A stretch of 21,785 nt of DNA from the NCBI GenBank assembly GCA_012270805.1, contig JAAXHR010000261.1, positions 1-21,785 of the forward strand, read 5' to 3'. A program made the position numbers and the translations under genes. Shown piece by piece: positions 1-7,573 of the stretch; within the stretch, counting starts at the first letter, position 1; the number at the start of each line of letters is the position of its first letter. The notes below the pieces were generated by a model. The model saw only the letters and a program-made list of their open reading frames with translations. It was not told the origin of the DNA and did not search any database. This stretch comes from Dehalococcoidia bacterium. Its GTDB lineage: Bacteria; Chloroflexota; Dehalococcoidia; Lucifugimonadales; Lucifugimonadaceae.

Positions 1-199
1 GAAGATTCTCGCCAACCGATGGGGCTTCTCTTTCTGATAGTAACGAACAGAAGGCACGTTGTTCGAGACGCGTGGTGTAAGTGAGTTCAGACGATCCGAA
101 GCACGGTGCGAAGCCACTCGGAATCCAGTTTAGCGCGATGATAGAGAATAGAAGTTGCGAGATTTCGCATTCACCGTCATTCAAGAAAGCGATTCGTAT
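1..199. other. Left-edge region upstream of mqnE, no confident gene
   Basis: No gene can be supported here. The plus strand carries short open stretches that all reach stop codons before base 90, so the tail of an upstream plus-strand gene is possible but has no recognisable residues. On the minus strand a GTG at base 57 opens a frame to the left edge (reading V-P-S-V-R-Y-Y-Q-K-E-K at its start). That could be the first codons of a divergent gene, but no ribosome binding site precedes it and only 19 codons are visible. The promoter of the menaquinone operon should lie in this stretch, but I see no convincing -35/-10 pair. Confidence 0.3.
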
Positions 200-1363
200 A
201 TGGCGATGGCAACCACAGTCGAAGACGTGGCGGCAACACCGGAAACGATTGGTGTCGCGGACAACGGTCACGTTGAAGCCCCGGATATTTTGATTTCTGA
301 CCCTGACCTCGAATCGATCTGGGAAAAGGTCAAGCACGGCGAGAGGTTGTCTGCGGAAGACGGTGTCAAGATCCTCGAGACCGAGGACTTTTCGGCTGTC
401 GGATTGATGGCCGACTACAAGAAGCGTCAGTTCTCCGGCGACAAGGTCTATTTCGTCTTGAATCGCCACCTCAACCCGACCAACATCTGCGTCTTGTCCT
501 GCAAGTTCTGCGACTACGCCAAGAAGCCGGGGGCCGAGGGCGCATACGAGATGTCGATGGAAGAGATGCTTGACCATCTCGACGGCGATATCCGCGAACT
601 GCACGTCGTCGGCGGACACCATCCTACTTGGCCCTTCGAGTTCTACGTCGACATGATCCGCGAGCTTCACAACGCACGCCCCGACGTGCAGATCAAAGCG
701 TTCACAGCCTCGGAGATCGACTACTTCTGGCGCCGCTGGAAGGTGCCGCCCGAAGAGTCGCTCGCCATCTTCAAGGAAGCAGGGTTGTCGTCGATGCCGG
801 GCGGGGGTGCGGAAGTCTTCTCTGACCGCATTCACAAGCTGCTCTTGCCCGGCAAGGCGAAAGCCGATCGCTGGCTCGAAATACACCGTATAGCCCATGG
901 AATGGGTATCAAAAGCAACTGCACGATACTCTACGGCCACGTCGAGACTTTCCGGGAGCGGATCGACCACCTTATCTTGCTACGCGAACTGCAGGACGAA
1001 ACCGGCGGCTTCCTCGCGCTGATACCACTCGAATATCAAGTCGGCTACACCAAGCTGAGACCACGCCACACGCCGCCGATGGATGACCTGAAGATGCTCG
1101 CCGCCTCACGTCTGATACTTGACAACGTGCTCGCCATCAAGAGCTACTGGGTGATGCTCGGCGAGGCGACGGCTGGCATGGGGCTGAACTTCGGCGCCAA
1201 CGACCTCGACGGCACTATCGGCAAAGAGCGCATCGCCCACGCCGCCCTGGCAGATTCCCCGGCTGGAATCGCGCGTCGAAACATGGTCGCATCCATCAAA
1301 GACGCCGGTCGCATACCCGTAGAGCGAGACGCGCTCTACAACGAGATCACGGTCTACAACTGA
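200..1363 (+). CDS. mqnE: Aminofutalosine synthase MqnE (radical SAM)
   Basis: The enzyme joins the adenosyl radical of SAM to 3-[(1-carboxyvinyl)oxy]benzoate, made by MqnA, to give 6-amino-6-deoxyfutalosine, the first nucleoside intermediate of the futalosine route to menaquinone. It is cytoplasmic and carries a 4Fe-4S cluster. With the ATG at 200 (387 residues) the cluster motif CxxxCxxC is C97, C101 and C104, in the context NPTNICVLSCKFCDYA typical of the MqnE/MqnC family. A glycine-rich MPGGGAEVF stretch and the HxGIKSNCTILYGHVE segment also fit. A TTG at 155 would add 15 residues. I prefer the ATG, which has AAGAAAG about 10 bases upstream. The first 40 or so residues before DPDLESIWEKV look like a nonconserved extension. 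It is the first gene of the operon, 16 bases before mqnA. MqnC is the alternative, but a better MqnC candidate lies two genes downstream. Confidence 0.93.
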   Translation: MAMATTVEDVAATPETIGVADNGHVEAPDILISDPDLESIWEKVKHGERLSAEDGVKILETEDFSAVGLMADYKKRQFSGDKVYFVLNRHLNPTNICVLSCKFCDYAKKPGAEGAYEMSMEEMLDHLDGDIRELHVVGGHHPTWPFEFYVDMIRELHNARPDVQIKAFTASEIDYFWRRWKVPPEESLAIFKEAGLSSMPGGGAEVFSDRIHKLLLPGKAKADRWLEIHRIAHGMGIKSNCTILYGHVETFRERIDHLILLRELQDETGGFLALIPLEYQVGYTKLRPRHTPPMDDLKMLAASRLILDNVLAIKSYWVMLGEATAGMGLNFGANDLDGTIGKERIAHAALADSPAGIARRNMVASIKDAGRIPVERDALYNEITVYN

Positions 1364-1379
1364 TTTCCGCATCTCGGCA

Positions 1380-2174
1380 ATGGCCAGTGATCTCTCAACA
1401 CGGTGGCGTATCGGGTACATGCCGTATCTGAACTCCGCGGTGTTCTACGGACGTTTGGAAGGGGATTGGTTCGATCTGGTCGAACTGCCGCCGAGGAACA
1501 TGGCGGCCGCGATGCAAAATGGCGAGTTGGACGCGGGGCCTTTGCCGATTGCCGAAGTGCTTCGAATGAAAGGCAGTGTAGTGGAGGGCGGGCTCGGTGT
1601 GGCAACTGACGGAGAGGCGCGTAGCGTGCTCCTGTTCAGCGATGTGCCGGCTCAGGAACTATCGCATAAATCGGTCGCAGTTACAGGACACACGTCGACC
1701 TCCGTGCAGTTGTTGCGGATACTCTTTGCCGATCATTGGAACGCGCCGGAAGTCGAGTTGCGCGGCCCAGACGAAGCCTGTGATGCGGAGTTACTGATCG
1801 GCGATGCCGCTTTGAACAAAGTCTACGGCGGTAAAGAGGCTCGATTCGTCTACGATTTATCATTGGAGTGGAAGCGGTTGACGGGTCTGCCGTTCGTGTT
1901 CGCTCGATGGATCGCTCGCGGTGACGCGACGAGGCCGGAACTCGGCAGATTCGCCGAGACGCTTCACCGTTCTTTCAACTACGGAATGTCTCACTTGCAA
2001 GAGATCGCGACCCGTGTATCGATCCCTGGCATGACGCCTTCGGATGTGAAGACTTACATCGGTGGATTCACTTACTTGCTCGGTGATGAGGAGTTCGCGG
2101 CGATGGGCGAGTTCGAAAAGCGGCTGTCAACCCTACCGGAATGGCGACCCGCAGTTCTGCCGTATTCCGGTTGA
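1380..2174 (+). CDS. mqnA: Chorismate dehydratase MqnA
   Basis: This should remove water from chorismate to give 3-[(1-carboxyvinyl)oxy]benzoate, the committed step of the futalosine menaquinone pathway and the substrate of MqnE encoded just upstream. The protein is 264 residues, normal for the family, with the periplasmic-binding-protein fold that MqnA and MqnD share but no signal peptide, consistent with a cytoplasmic enzyme. Diagnostic segments are RIGYMPYLNS at residues 10-19, GELDAGPLPIAE near 50, the LLIGDAAL segment in the middle, DLSLEWKRLTGLPFVFARW, and the C-terminal YIGGFTYLLGDEE that MqnA proteins carry. The ATG lies 16 bases after the mqnE stop, so co-transcription is near certain. 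Confidence 0.92.
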   Translation: MASDLSTRWRIGYMPYLNSAVFYGRLEGDWFDLVELPPRNMAAAMQNGELDAGPLPIAEVLRMKGSVVEGGLGVATDGEARSVLLFSDVPAQELSHKSVAVTGHTSTSVQLLRILFADHWNAPEVELRGPDEACDAELLIGDAALNKVYGGKEARFVYDLSLEWKRLTGLPFVFARWIARGDATRPELGRFAETLHRSFNYGMSHLQEIATRVSIPGMTPSDVKTYIGGFTYLLGDEEFAAMGEFEKRLSTLPEWRPAVLPYSG

Positions 2175-2201
2175 CGTTAGGTGGTTTGGAGTTCACGTCC
2201 G

Positions 2202-3341
2202 ATGATCAGCGACATACGCGCGAAGGTGTTCGGCAACGAACGGATCAACGCCGATGAAGGGCTGTACCTGCTGCGAGATGCCGAGTTGCTAGATCTGGCC
2301 CCTCTGGCTACGCACGTTAAGAACCTCCACAACGTCCCCGACCGCATCACTTACGTCATCGATACCAACCTGAACTACACGAATCTCTGCGACGCTTACT
2401 GCTCGTTCTGCGCCTTCTACCGCACTGATCCCACGGACCCGTCTGCATACACTTACTCCGTCGGACAGATCATGGACAAGGTCGGACGCGCGGCTGAAAA
2501 AGGCGTCACGACCGTCTTGATGCAGGGAGGGTTGAATGATGCGCTTCCGTATGAGTACTACTTGGACATGGTGCGCGAGACGGTTCGCCTTTATCCGAGC
2601 GTGATGCCGCACTACTGGTCGGCGCCAGAGATATGGCAGATGTGCGATGTGTCGGGCAAATCGCCTATCGAGGTCATGCAGGACCTGTGGGATGCCGGGC
2701 AGCGCACGATGCCCGGTGGCGGCTCCGAGATTCTGAACAATCGCGTCAAGCAGGTCGTCTCCCGGTTTGCACCGAAAGACAGCTGGGCGCAATGGACCGA
2801 GGTTCACGAAGCGGCTCATGAGGTCGGCTTCAAGACCACAGCGACGATGATGTATGGGCACGTTGAGACGGATGAAGAGATCGTCGAGACGCTGCAACAC
2901 ATCCGGGATGTGCAAGACCTCGCCGACGCCAATCGCACTAACGAAGGCGGTTTCACGGCCTTCATACCGTGGTCCTACAAGCGAGAAAACACCGCGCTGG
3001 GCAAGCAAGTTGAGCAAGAGGCGGGGCCGAATCAATACCTTCGGATCATCGCGTTGAGTCGCATCTTCCTGGACAACGTGCCGCACATTCAGGCGTCTTG
3101 GTTCTCGGAGGGCCGCAAGACCGGTCAAGTGGCGTTGCACTTCGGTGCTGACGACTTCGGCGGAACGTTGTTTGACGAAAACGTGATGCTGGCCGCGGGT
3201 TTCTACAACCGGACCACAGAAGATGAGGTTCGGGAGTTGATATCCGATGCTGGCTATCGGCCTGCTCAGCGATTGACCAACTACGAGATCGTGCGCGAGT
3301 TCGACCGCGAAGTCTCGGTGCCGTTGGCCGCCGGCGCATGA
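2202..3341 (+). CDS. mqnC: Dehypoxanthine futalosine cyclase MqnC (radical SAM)
   Basis: MqnC cyclises dehypoxanthine futalosine to cyclic dehypoxanthine futalosine by radical SAM chemistry. Starting at the ATG at 2202 the protein has 379 residues. The 4Fe-4S motif is C63, C67 and C70 in NLCDAYCSFCAFYR, the form usual for MqnC (aromatic-rich after the last Cys), whereas MqnE upstream has the ICVxxCKFCDYA form. MPGGGSEIL and TTATMMYGHVET match the second half of the family. A GTG at 2181 would add seven residues. The ATG at 2202 is preferred because TTGGAG lies about 10 bases before it and because family members usually start close to this point. The stop overlaps the next start in an ATGA arrangement (3338-3341), so translation of the acetyltransferase is probably coupled. 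Confidence 0.93.
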   Translation: MISDIRAKVFGNERINADEGLYLLRDAELLDLAPLATHVKNLHNVPDRITYVIDTNLNYTNLCDAYCSFCAFYRTDPTDPSAYTYSVGQIMDKVGRAAEKGVTTVLMQGGLNDALPYEYYLDMVRETVRLYPSVMPHYWSAPEIWQMCDVSGKSPIEVMQDLWDAGQRTMPGGGSEILNNRVKQVVSRFAPKDSWAQWTEVHEAAHEVGFKTTATMMYGHVETDEEIVETLQHIRDVQDLADANRTNEGGFTAFIPWSYKRENTALGKQVEQEAGPNQYLRIIALSRIFLDNVPHIQASWFSEGRKTGQVALHFGADDFGGTLFDENVMLAAGFYNRTTEDEVRELISDAGYRPAQRLTNYEIVREFDREVSVPLAAGA

Positions 3342-3955
3342 TCCGTGCCTCGACAAGAGCCATCTCACGATTGGTCGACAAAATGGCTTCGAATCTCGGC
3401 GGCGCCGGAGACGTTTCGCATCTAGTTGATGTGCGACCGCTTCGCAGGCCCGACATCGAGGTTGTCGCCGCAAGTCTGAATCCCGCGAGGAATGCCGCCA
3501 CGCACGAAGCCAGGGTCAAGTTGCAAGACGACGGGATTCTGATCTACCTCATCGCTTGGATCGATGAGACGCCGGTGGGTCACGGCATGTTGCTATGGGA
3601 AGGCCCGACGGGAACGCCGAAGCAACACATCGAAACTCCATGTCCGTACGTCGAGGACCTGTGGGTGCGTCGGGACCTTCGCTCACGCGGAATCGGGGCG
3701 CGCATCTTGGCGGAGATGACGATGTTGGCGATATCTCACGGTTACAGTTCGGTATCGCTGTCAGTCGGGGTCGATAATCGGAGGGCGATCAGTCTTTACG
3801 AGCGAATGGGTTTCGAGCAGGCTCGGATTCCGCGGTTCACCCTTTCGGGCATGGTCGCGATGGCAGATGGCGAGACGCAATTCTGGAGCGAGAGATGCCA
3901 ATACATGTTGAAGTCGCTCGATTTCAATGTCAAAAGCAGAGGTGGGCATGTCTGA
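3338..3955 (+). CDS. GNAT family N-acetyltransferase inside the menaquinone operon
   Basis: A 205-residue protein with the acetyl-CoA binding core of the GCN5-related N-acetyltransferases. The motif A segment is VRRDLRSRGIGARIL near residues 110-124 (the R-x-x-G-x-G/A loop that grips the CoA pyrophosphate), followed by the motif B region VDNRRAISLYERMGFEQ. About the first 30 residues are outside the domain, and M16 is a possible alternative start. Its ATG overlaps the mqnC stop by four bases and its own stop overlaps mqnD by eight, so it is embedded in the operon and probably translated with it. The acceptor substrate is unknown. No acetylation step belongs to the known futalosine pathway, so this may modify a protein (for example RimI-like) or a small molecule. 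Confidence 0.88.
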   Translation: MIRASTRAISRLVDKMASNLGGAGDVSHLVDVRPLRRPDIEVVAASLNPARNAATHEARVKLQDDGILIYLIAWIDETPVGHGMLLWEGPTGTPKQHIETPCPYVEDLWVRRDLRSRGIGARILAEMTMLAISHGYSSVSLSVGVDNRRAISLYERMGFEQARIPRFTLSGMVAMADGETQFWSERCQYMLKSLDFNVKSRGGHV

Positions 3956-4799
3956 GACAAAAACGATCGTGTTCGGTCACAGTCCTGACGCTGATGATGC
4001 ATTTATGTTTTTCGGTTTGGCGAAAGGGATCGTTGGCATCGAGGGCTACGAAATCGGTCATCACATGGTCGATATTCAATCCCTCAATGTCTTGGCCGAA
4101 AGTGGCGAGTTGCCGGTAACTGCGATTTCGGCCGCGCATTATCCCAAAATCGCCGACAAGTATCGGATCATGTCCTGCGGCGCTTCCGTCGGACGCAACT
4201 ATGGCCCGGTAGTGGTTACGACGCGTGACGATCTGGACATCGAGAGCTTGGAGGGCTGCACGATCGCGGTGCCGGGCGAATTCACGACATCTTGGATGCT
4301 GTTCCAGATATTCGGACCAGATGATTTCACCCCGCTTTTCCTAGATTTCGATGATGTTGAGGATGCGGTAAAGTCAGGCAGGGCAGAGGCCGGGATATTG
4401 CTGCACGAAGGACAGATACTGTTCGAACAGCGCGGCTTCAGATCGCTGCTTGATCTGGGCAAACGGTGGTTCGAAGAGACCGGACTACCGATTCCGCTGG
4501 GCCTGGATGTGGTGAACCGCAATCTCGGCGACGAGATATGTCAAAAGGTTACCGACGCGCTCAAGGCGTCGATCGAATACGCCCACGCTAACGAGGATGC
4601 GGCTCTCGACTACGCCCTCGGCTTCGGGCGCGGAATCGAACGCGAAGATGGGCGCCGATTCGTTCGGATGTACGTCAACTCCGACACGCTAGATATGGGC
4701 GAAGAGGGGCGCGCGGCGCTCCAACAGCTTTTCGGAATGGCGGCGGCCCGCGGCATCATCGACGAAGTGCCGCCTTTGGACGTGATTCAATCGAACTGA
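3948..4799 (+). CDS. mqnD: 1,4-dihydroxy-6-naphthoate synthase MqnD
   Basis: MqnD splits cyclic dehypoxanthine futalosine to release 1,4-dihydroxy-6-naphthoate, the ring precursor of menaquinone. The 283-residue product aligns by eye with the Thermus MqnD fold: GHSPDADDAFMF at residues 10-21, VPGEFTT at 108-114, LLHEGQ with the likely catalytic His153, the GLPIPLG segment, and YVNSDTLDMGEEG near the C terminus. The His in the LLHE motif is the residue known to be essential in the Thermus enzyme. An upstream in-frame ATG at 3927 would add seven residues, but the ATG at 3948 has AGAGG five bases before it and is preferred. It is the last gene of the operon and overlaps the GNAT gene by eight bases. 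Confidence 0.92.
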   Translation: MSETKTIVFGHSPDADDAFMFFGLAKGIVGIEGYEIGHHMVDIQSLNVLAESGELPVTAISAAHYPKIADKYRIMSCGASVGRNYGPVVVTTRDDLDIESLEGCTIAVPGEFTTSWMLFQIFGPDDFTPLFLDFDDVEDAVKSGRAEAGILLHEGQILFEQRGFRSLLDLGKRWFEETGLPIPLGLDVVNRNLGDEICQKVTDALKASIEYAHANEDAALDYALGFGRGIEREDGRRFVRMYVNSDTLDMGEEGRAALQQLFGMAAARGIIDEVPPLDVIQSN

Positions 4800-4819
4800 A
4801 TTGCTATTCGGGTTGTATT

Positions 4820-4888
4820 ATTCCTCGCTGCGCGTTTAGATTCCTTGCTGTGCTCGGAATGACATTAGGGCGTCGTCGGGAATGACAT
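4820..4888. repeat. Degenerate dispersed repeat (ATTCCTCGCTGCGC...GGAATGACAT type)
   Basis: Two imperfect copies of an ATTCCT(C/T)GCTG(C/T)GC unit start at 4820 and 4840. GGAATGACAT follows at 4856-4865 and again at 4879-4888. The ATTCC at 4840-4844 and GGAAT at 4856-4860 form inverted arms. I recall this kind of unit as a short dispersed intergenic repeat in many bacterial genomes. Here it is clearly decayed and lies in the gap between convergent genes. Confidence 0.5.
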
Positions 4889-4962
4889 GATGATTACACT
4901 TGGAACGACGCCGTGATGGTGCTCACTCCAGCGCATATCCCGCTCACTTAGTTATGTTTGTT

Positions 4963-4994
4963 CGCGCCCCCTTTCGCAAGGCGAAAGGGGCGTG
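4963..4994. terminator. Strong hairpin between convergent genes (possible bidirectional terminator)
   Basis: Bases 4968-4977 (cccctttcgc) pair perfectly with 4981-4990 (gcgaaagggg) around a three-base aag loop. With one bulged C at 4967 the stem extends four more pairs outward. It lies between the ends of mqnD (4799) and the hypothetical gene ending at 5046, where a terminator is expected. No run of T follows on either strand, so it could instead be a mobile palindromic repeat. The rest of 4800-5045 shows no coding potential. Confidence 0.5.
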
Positions 4995-5045
4995 TGCGAG
5001 TCCTACTTCACAAAAAGGTCGATAAGTGCTGTCGCTCGCCCCGAT

Positions 5046-5591
5046 CTATGAGCCTTGATAGGTGAAGCGGCTACGGTCAACGTGTTCGAACTCGGGCATG
5101 TTCCGCATAACAGCACTTACTGCGGTCGTCGGTCTCGGCAGATTGATCGGGTCGCCGCTGTCTCGCAAAAAGTCGACGACCTCTTGCGCGCTGATCTGAG
5201 GACGTCCTTGCCCAAGCGCGATTGCAGCTTCACGAATTCTCTCCCGCCGAGCGACTAAAGCGGCTTGGTCCTCAGGCGAACGTGAGGACTTAGCCGGAAC
5301 AGGCATCTCGTCCTGACCCGCTTGAGCTGGCTTCTGAGTGAAAAGTACTCTCCCAGCGACTCTGTCGACGACGATTTGTAGATCCAAGTTGGCACGAGAT
5401 GCGCACTGGGTGACCAAGTTTCTGATTTGGGATAGCTCTTCACCTGGGTCCGCGATCACCGCCTTCGCTTCGCCGGATTGCAGTGAAAACATCGCCTCGT
5501 AAATGGCACGCACTTGCGGGCTCTTCGCTCTGTTGAGAAGAGCCGTGCGGCGCATATCGGCGAGATCAACTTCGACTATCTCTATGGGCAT
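5046..5591 (-). CDS. Hypothetical protein with possible C-terminal winged-helix-like region
   Basis: I do not recognise this 181-residue protein. It has no signal peptide or membrane segment. The N-terminal 85 residues look like an alpha/beta domain. A charged linker rich in Ala, Gln, Ser and Pro follows (about 90-115). The C-terminal 60 residues contain SAQEVVDFLRDSGD, then a stretch ending in AVMRNMPEFEHVDRSRFTY, which has the helix-turn-helix then beta-hairpin rhythm of winged-helix domains. A DNA-binding or adaptor role is therefore possible but unproven. The start is supported by CGGAGAC about eight bases upstream of the ATG. It is a lone gene, convergent with the menaquinone operon and divergent from the rhomboid gene. 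Confidence 0.7.
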   Translation of the reverse strand: MPIEIVEVDLADMRRTALLNRAKSPQVRAIYEAMFSLQSGEAKAVIADPGEELSQIRNLVTQCASRANLDLQIVVDRVAGRVLFTQKPAQAGQDEMPVPAKSSRSPEDQAALVARRERIREAAIALGQGRPQISAQEVVDFLRDSGDPINLPRPTTAVSAVMRNMPEFEHVDRSRFTYQGS

Positions 5592-5931
5592 TGGCTTGTC
5601 TCCGTCAAAACTTTCGGTCTCATAGACCAGTGACGCTCTTGGGGCGCTTCGATAAAAACTCCTATATATCCCTGTCGAACTTGACTGTAGATATCAACTT
5701 CTAACCTTTATCTTACATCCTGCAAGCACACCTCCTAACGCGTTCCCGTACGAGACATCAATTTTGAGTATGAACCTTCGCAAAGCATGACTGCTCCGTC
5801 GAACTAGACGCTGTATCAATTAAGATGCCGAAACTGGCAATTCGAGAAAACCAAAAGATAGAATCGTAACTGTAAAAATCGCCTAACGACTTGGCAAACG
5901 TTGCAAAGTGCCAAACGGTTGAAGTCTGATC
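5592..5931. other. AT-rich intergenic region between divergent genes
   Basis: This 340-base gap is visibly richer in A and T than its neighbours and must hold the promoters of the two divergent genes. A TTGACT at 5681-5686 resembles a -35 box, but the nearest TATCTT at 5709-5714 is 22 bases away, too far for a standard promoter. A minus-strand frame crosses part of it (from 6117 to 5758) but overlaps the rhomboid start antisense and shows no family features, so I do not call it. Confidence 0.5.
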
Positions 5932-6750
5932 ATGGAGGGCGAACTGCGAAGAAACCGACAATTTAACGATTTTTGGGCGATAGTCAATAAAAATCGAGTA
6001 ACTGTTCTCATTGTAGCCATCAACGTTGCTATGTTTGTACTCTTGTCGGTGACTGGAGGAGCCGATGATAGCGTCAACCTCTACCGATGGGGTGCCAAGT
6101 TCGGACCTGCGATTCAAGCGGGAGATTGGTATCGACTAATCGCTCCGGTGTTCCTACATGCAGGTTTTTTCCACATCGCAGCCAATACATTCGCGTTGGT
6201 ACTGTTCGGTCCACGCCTGGAGCAGGAGTTCGGTGCGCTGGCTTTCGTCGCAACCTATATCGTAGCCGGAGTCTGCGGTGTGGCTGCGAGCTACTTTGTT
6301 TCCCCGACATTGAGCGTCGGTGCCAGCGGCGCGGTGTTCGGAATGGTTGGGGCATACGGTGTGTATCTGGTTCGCAACAGGCGAGAATTCGGCGGCCAGG
6401 TGAACCGTGTGATACTCAATCTTATCTTCATCCTCGGCATCAACATCGTGTTCGGGCTAGTGTGGCCGGGGATCGATCAAGGTGCTCACGTCGGCGGATT
6501 GATCGCAGGTGCCGCAATGGCGTTCCTGGTCAGCCCCAGTCGGGTAGTCCACATCGAAGACGACTTCATGCTTTTCGGCGCTCCGATCGTCCGAACGCGG
6601 TTCGCCAGGGCCACCCAGTCGAATATCCTGATGGCAGCAGGAGCAGGATTGCTTGTCGCCCTTGTTATTTCGTGGTGGGTCACAAACAATGTCGATTACG
6701 ACGCGTTTACCATGGGTCAGTACTGGCTCTTTGAATCGGCAACAAGCTGA
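5932..6750 (+). CDS. Rhomboid family intramembrane serine protease
   Basis: A 272-residue inner-membrane protein that should cleave transmembrane substrates within the bilayer. The catalytic dyad is visible: Ser132 in GASGAVFG and His186 in GAHVGGLIAG. The oxyanion-side motif HAGFFHIAANTFAL supplies H81 and N85. Membrane segments run from about residue 23 (VTVLIVAINVAMFVLLSV) through the six-helix core, and an extra C-terminal helix near 235-252 makes a likely seven-helix form. No soluble N-terminal domain is present, so it is a compact bacterial rhomboid. The ATG at 5932 lacks a clear ribosome binding site. The neighbours (methyltransferases convergent, six bases away) give no clue to its substrate. 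Confidence 0.9.
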   Translation: MEGELRRNRQFNDFWAIVNKNRVTVLIVAINVAMFVLLSVTGGADDSVNLYRWGAKFGPAIQAGDWYRLIAPVFLHAGFFHIAANTFALVLFGPRLEQEFGALAFVATYIVAGVCGVAASYFVSPTLSVGASGAVFGMVGAYGVYLVRNRREFGGQVNRVILNLIFILGINIVFGLVWPGIDQGAHVGGLIAGAAMAFLVSPSRVVHIEDDFMLFGAPIVRTRFARATQSNILMAAGAGLLVALVISWWVTNNVDYDAFTMGQYWLFESATS

Positions 6751-6756
6751 CAGGCA

Positions 6757-7566
6757 TCATTTGGTTGCCTTTATCGAAAAGAGGAACGGTATCGAGCCGT
6801 GATGCTCGTCCAGTCGCCAACCATCCTCGTGAAGACTCATCGGCTGGAAGGCGCGGTAACCCGACACTGCGAATTCGTTGAAGTGCTGGATCCGAAGACC
6901 GGCACTGATGATGGCATTCACGATCTCCGACATGCTGTGTTGCCATTCGTGTGACGGCGTTTCGAGAACTTCCGAACCGGTGTAGGTACAACCGCCGCCC
7001 TCGTGCGGGATACCTTCCGGTTTCGGGAAGTAAGAGTGACAAGGTTTCAGGCCGCGCCCGCCATCTGGCAACTCGACATATTTGAAGATGTGCGAGACCG
7101 GGTGTCCGTCAAGGATGTAAAACGTGCCTCCGGGCTTCATATAGCGCGCTACAATCTGCGCCCATCTAGTCATATCCGGCAGCCAGCACAACGCCCCAAT
7201 TGCGGTGTAGACAATGTCAAACTGCTCATCCAAAACGTCAGGCAAATCGTAAATGTTGGAGCGAATGAAGCGTGTGTTTAAGCCTAATTGGTTGTTCAGT
7301 TCGCGCGCCAAATCGATTGCGGTGTCGGATATATCTACCCCTGTAGCAGTTGCCCCCAGCCTCGCCCACGACATCGTGTCCATCCCGAAGTGACACTGCA
7401 AATGCAGCAAGGATTTGCCGGCCACTGAACCCATTTCCTCGATCTCGGTCTTGGTCAGCGTGATGTCGCCAGATTTGAAGCCATCGACGTTGTAGAAACT
7501 GGAAGCGGCGTGTATCGGCGTCCGCTCGTTCCAGTTCTGACGGATTATCTCGAATTTGTCATCCAT
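6757..7566 (-). CDS. SAM-dependent methyltransferase (tandem copy B)
   Basis: A 269-residue class I methyltransferase. The SAM site reads LLHLQCHFGMDTMSWARLG, an unusual form of motif I in which the common GxGxG is replaced by QCHFGMDT. TGVDISD (ribose-binding acid at the end of strand 2) and DIVYTAIGALCWLPD (motif IV region) follow. The open frame extends to 7725 upstream, but those 53 extra residues overlap the neighbouring gene and are low-complexity shadow sequence. The ATG at 7566 matches the start of the paralogue upstream (MDDKFEI against MDERIEI). It begins seven bases after the stop of copy A, so the pair is one transcript. Substrate unknown. Convergent with the rhomboid gene. Confidence 0.85.
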   Translation of the reverse strand: MDDKFEIIRQNWNERTPIHAASSFYNVDGFKSGDITLTKTEIEEMGSVAGKSLLHLQCHFGMDTMSWARLGATATGVDISDTAIDLARELNNQLGLNTRFIRSNIYDLPDVLDEQFDIVYTAIGALCWLPDMTRWAQIVARYMKPGGTFYILDGHPVSHIFKYVELPDGGRGLKPCHSYFPKPEGIPHEGGGCTYTGSEVLETPSHEWQHSMSEIVNAIISAGLRIQHFNEFAVSGYRAFQPMSLHEDGWRLDEHHGSIPFLFSIKATK

Positions 7567-7573
7567 GATGCGA

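Noticed and set aside
2289..3473. 394-residue open frame on the minus strand across mqnC
   Set aside because: It is a shadow of the high-GC mqnC gene; it is rich in Arg and His and shows no family motifs.
5758..6117. 119-residue minus-strand frame overlapping the rhomboid start
   Set aside because: Antisense to the rhomboid N terminus, low-complexity, no motif, and no ribosome site.
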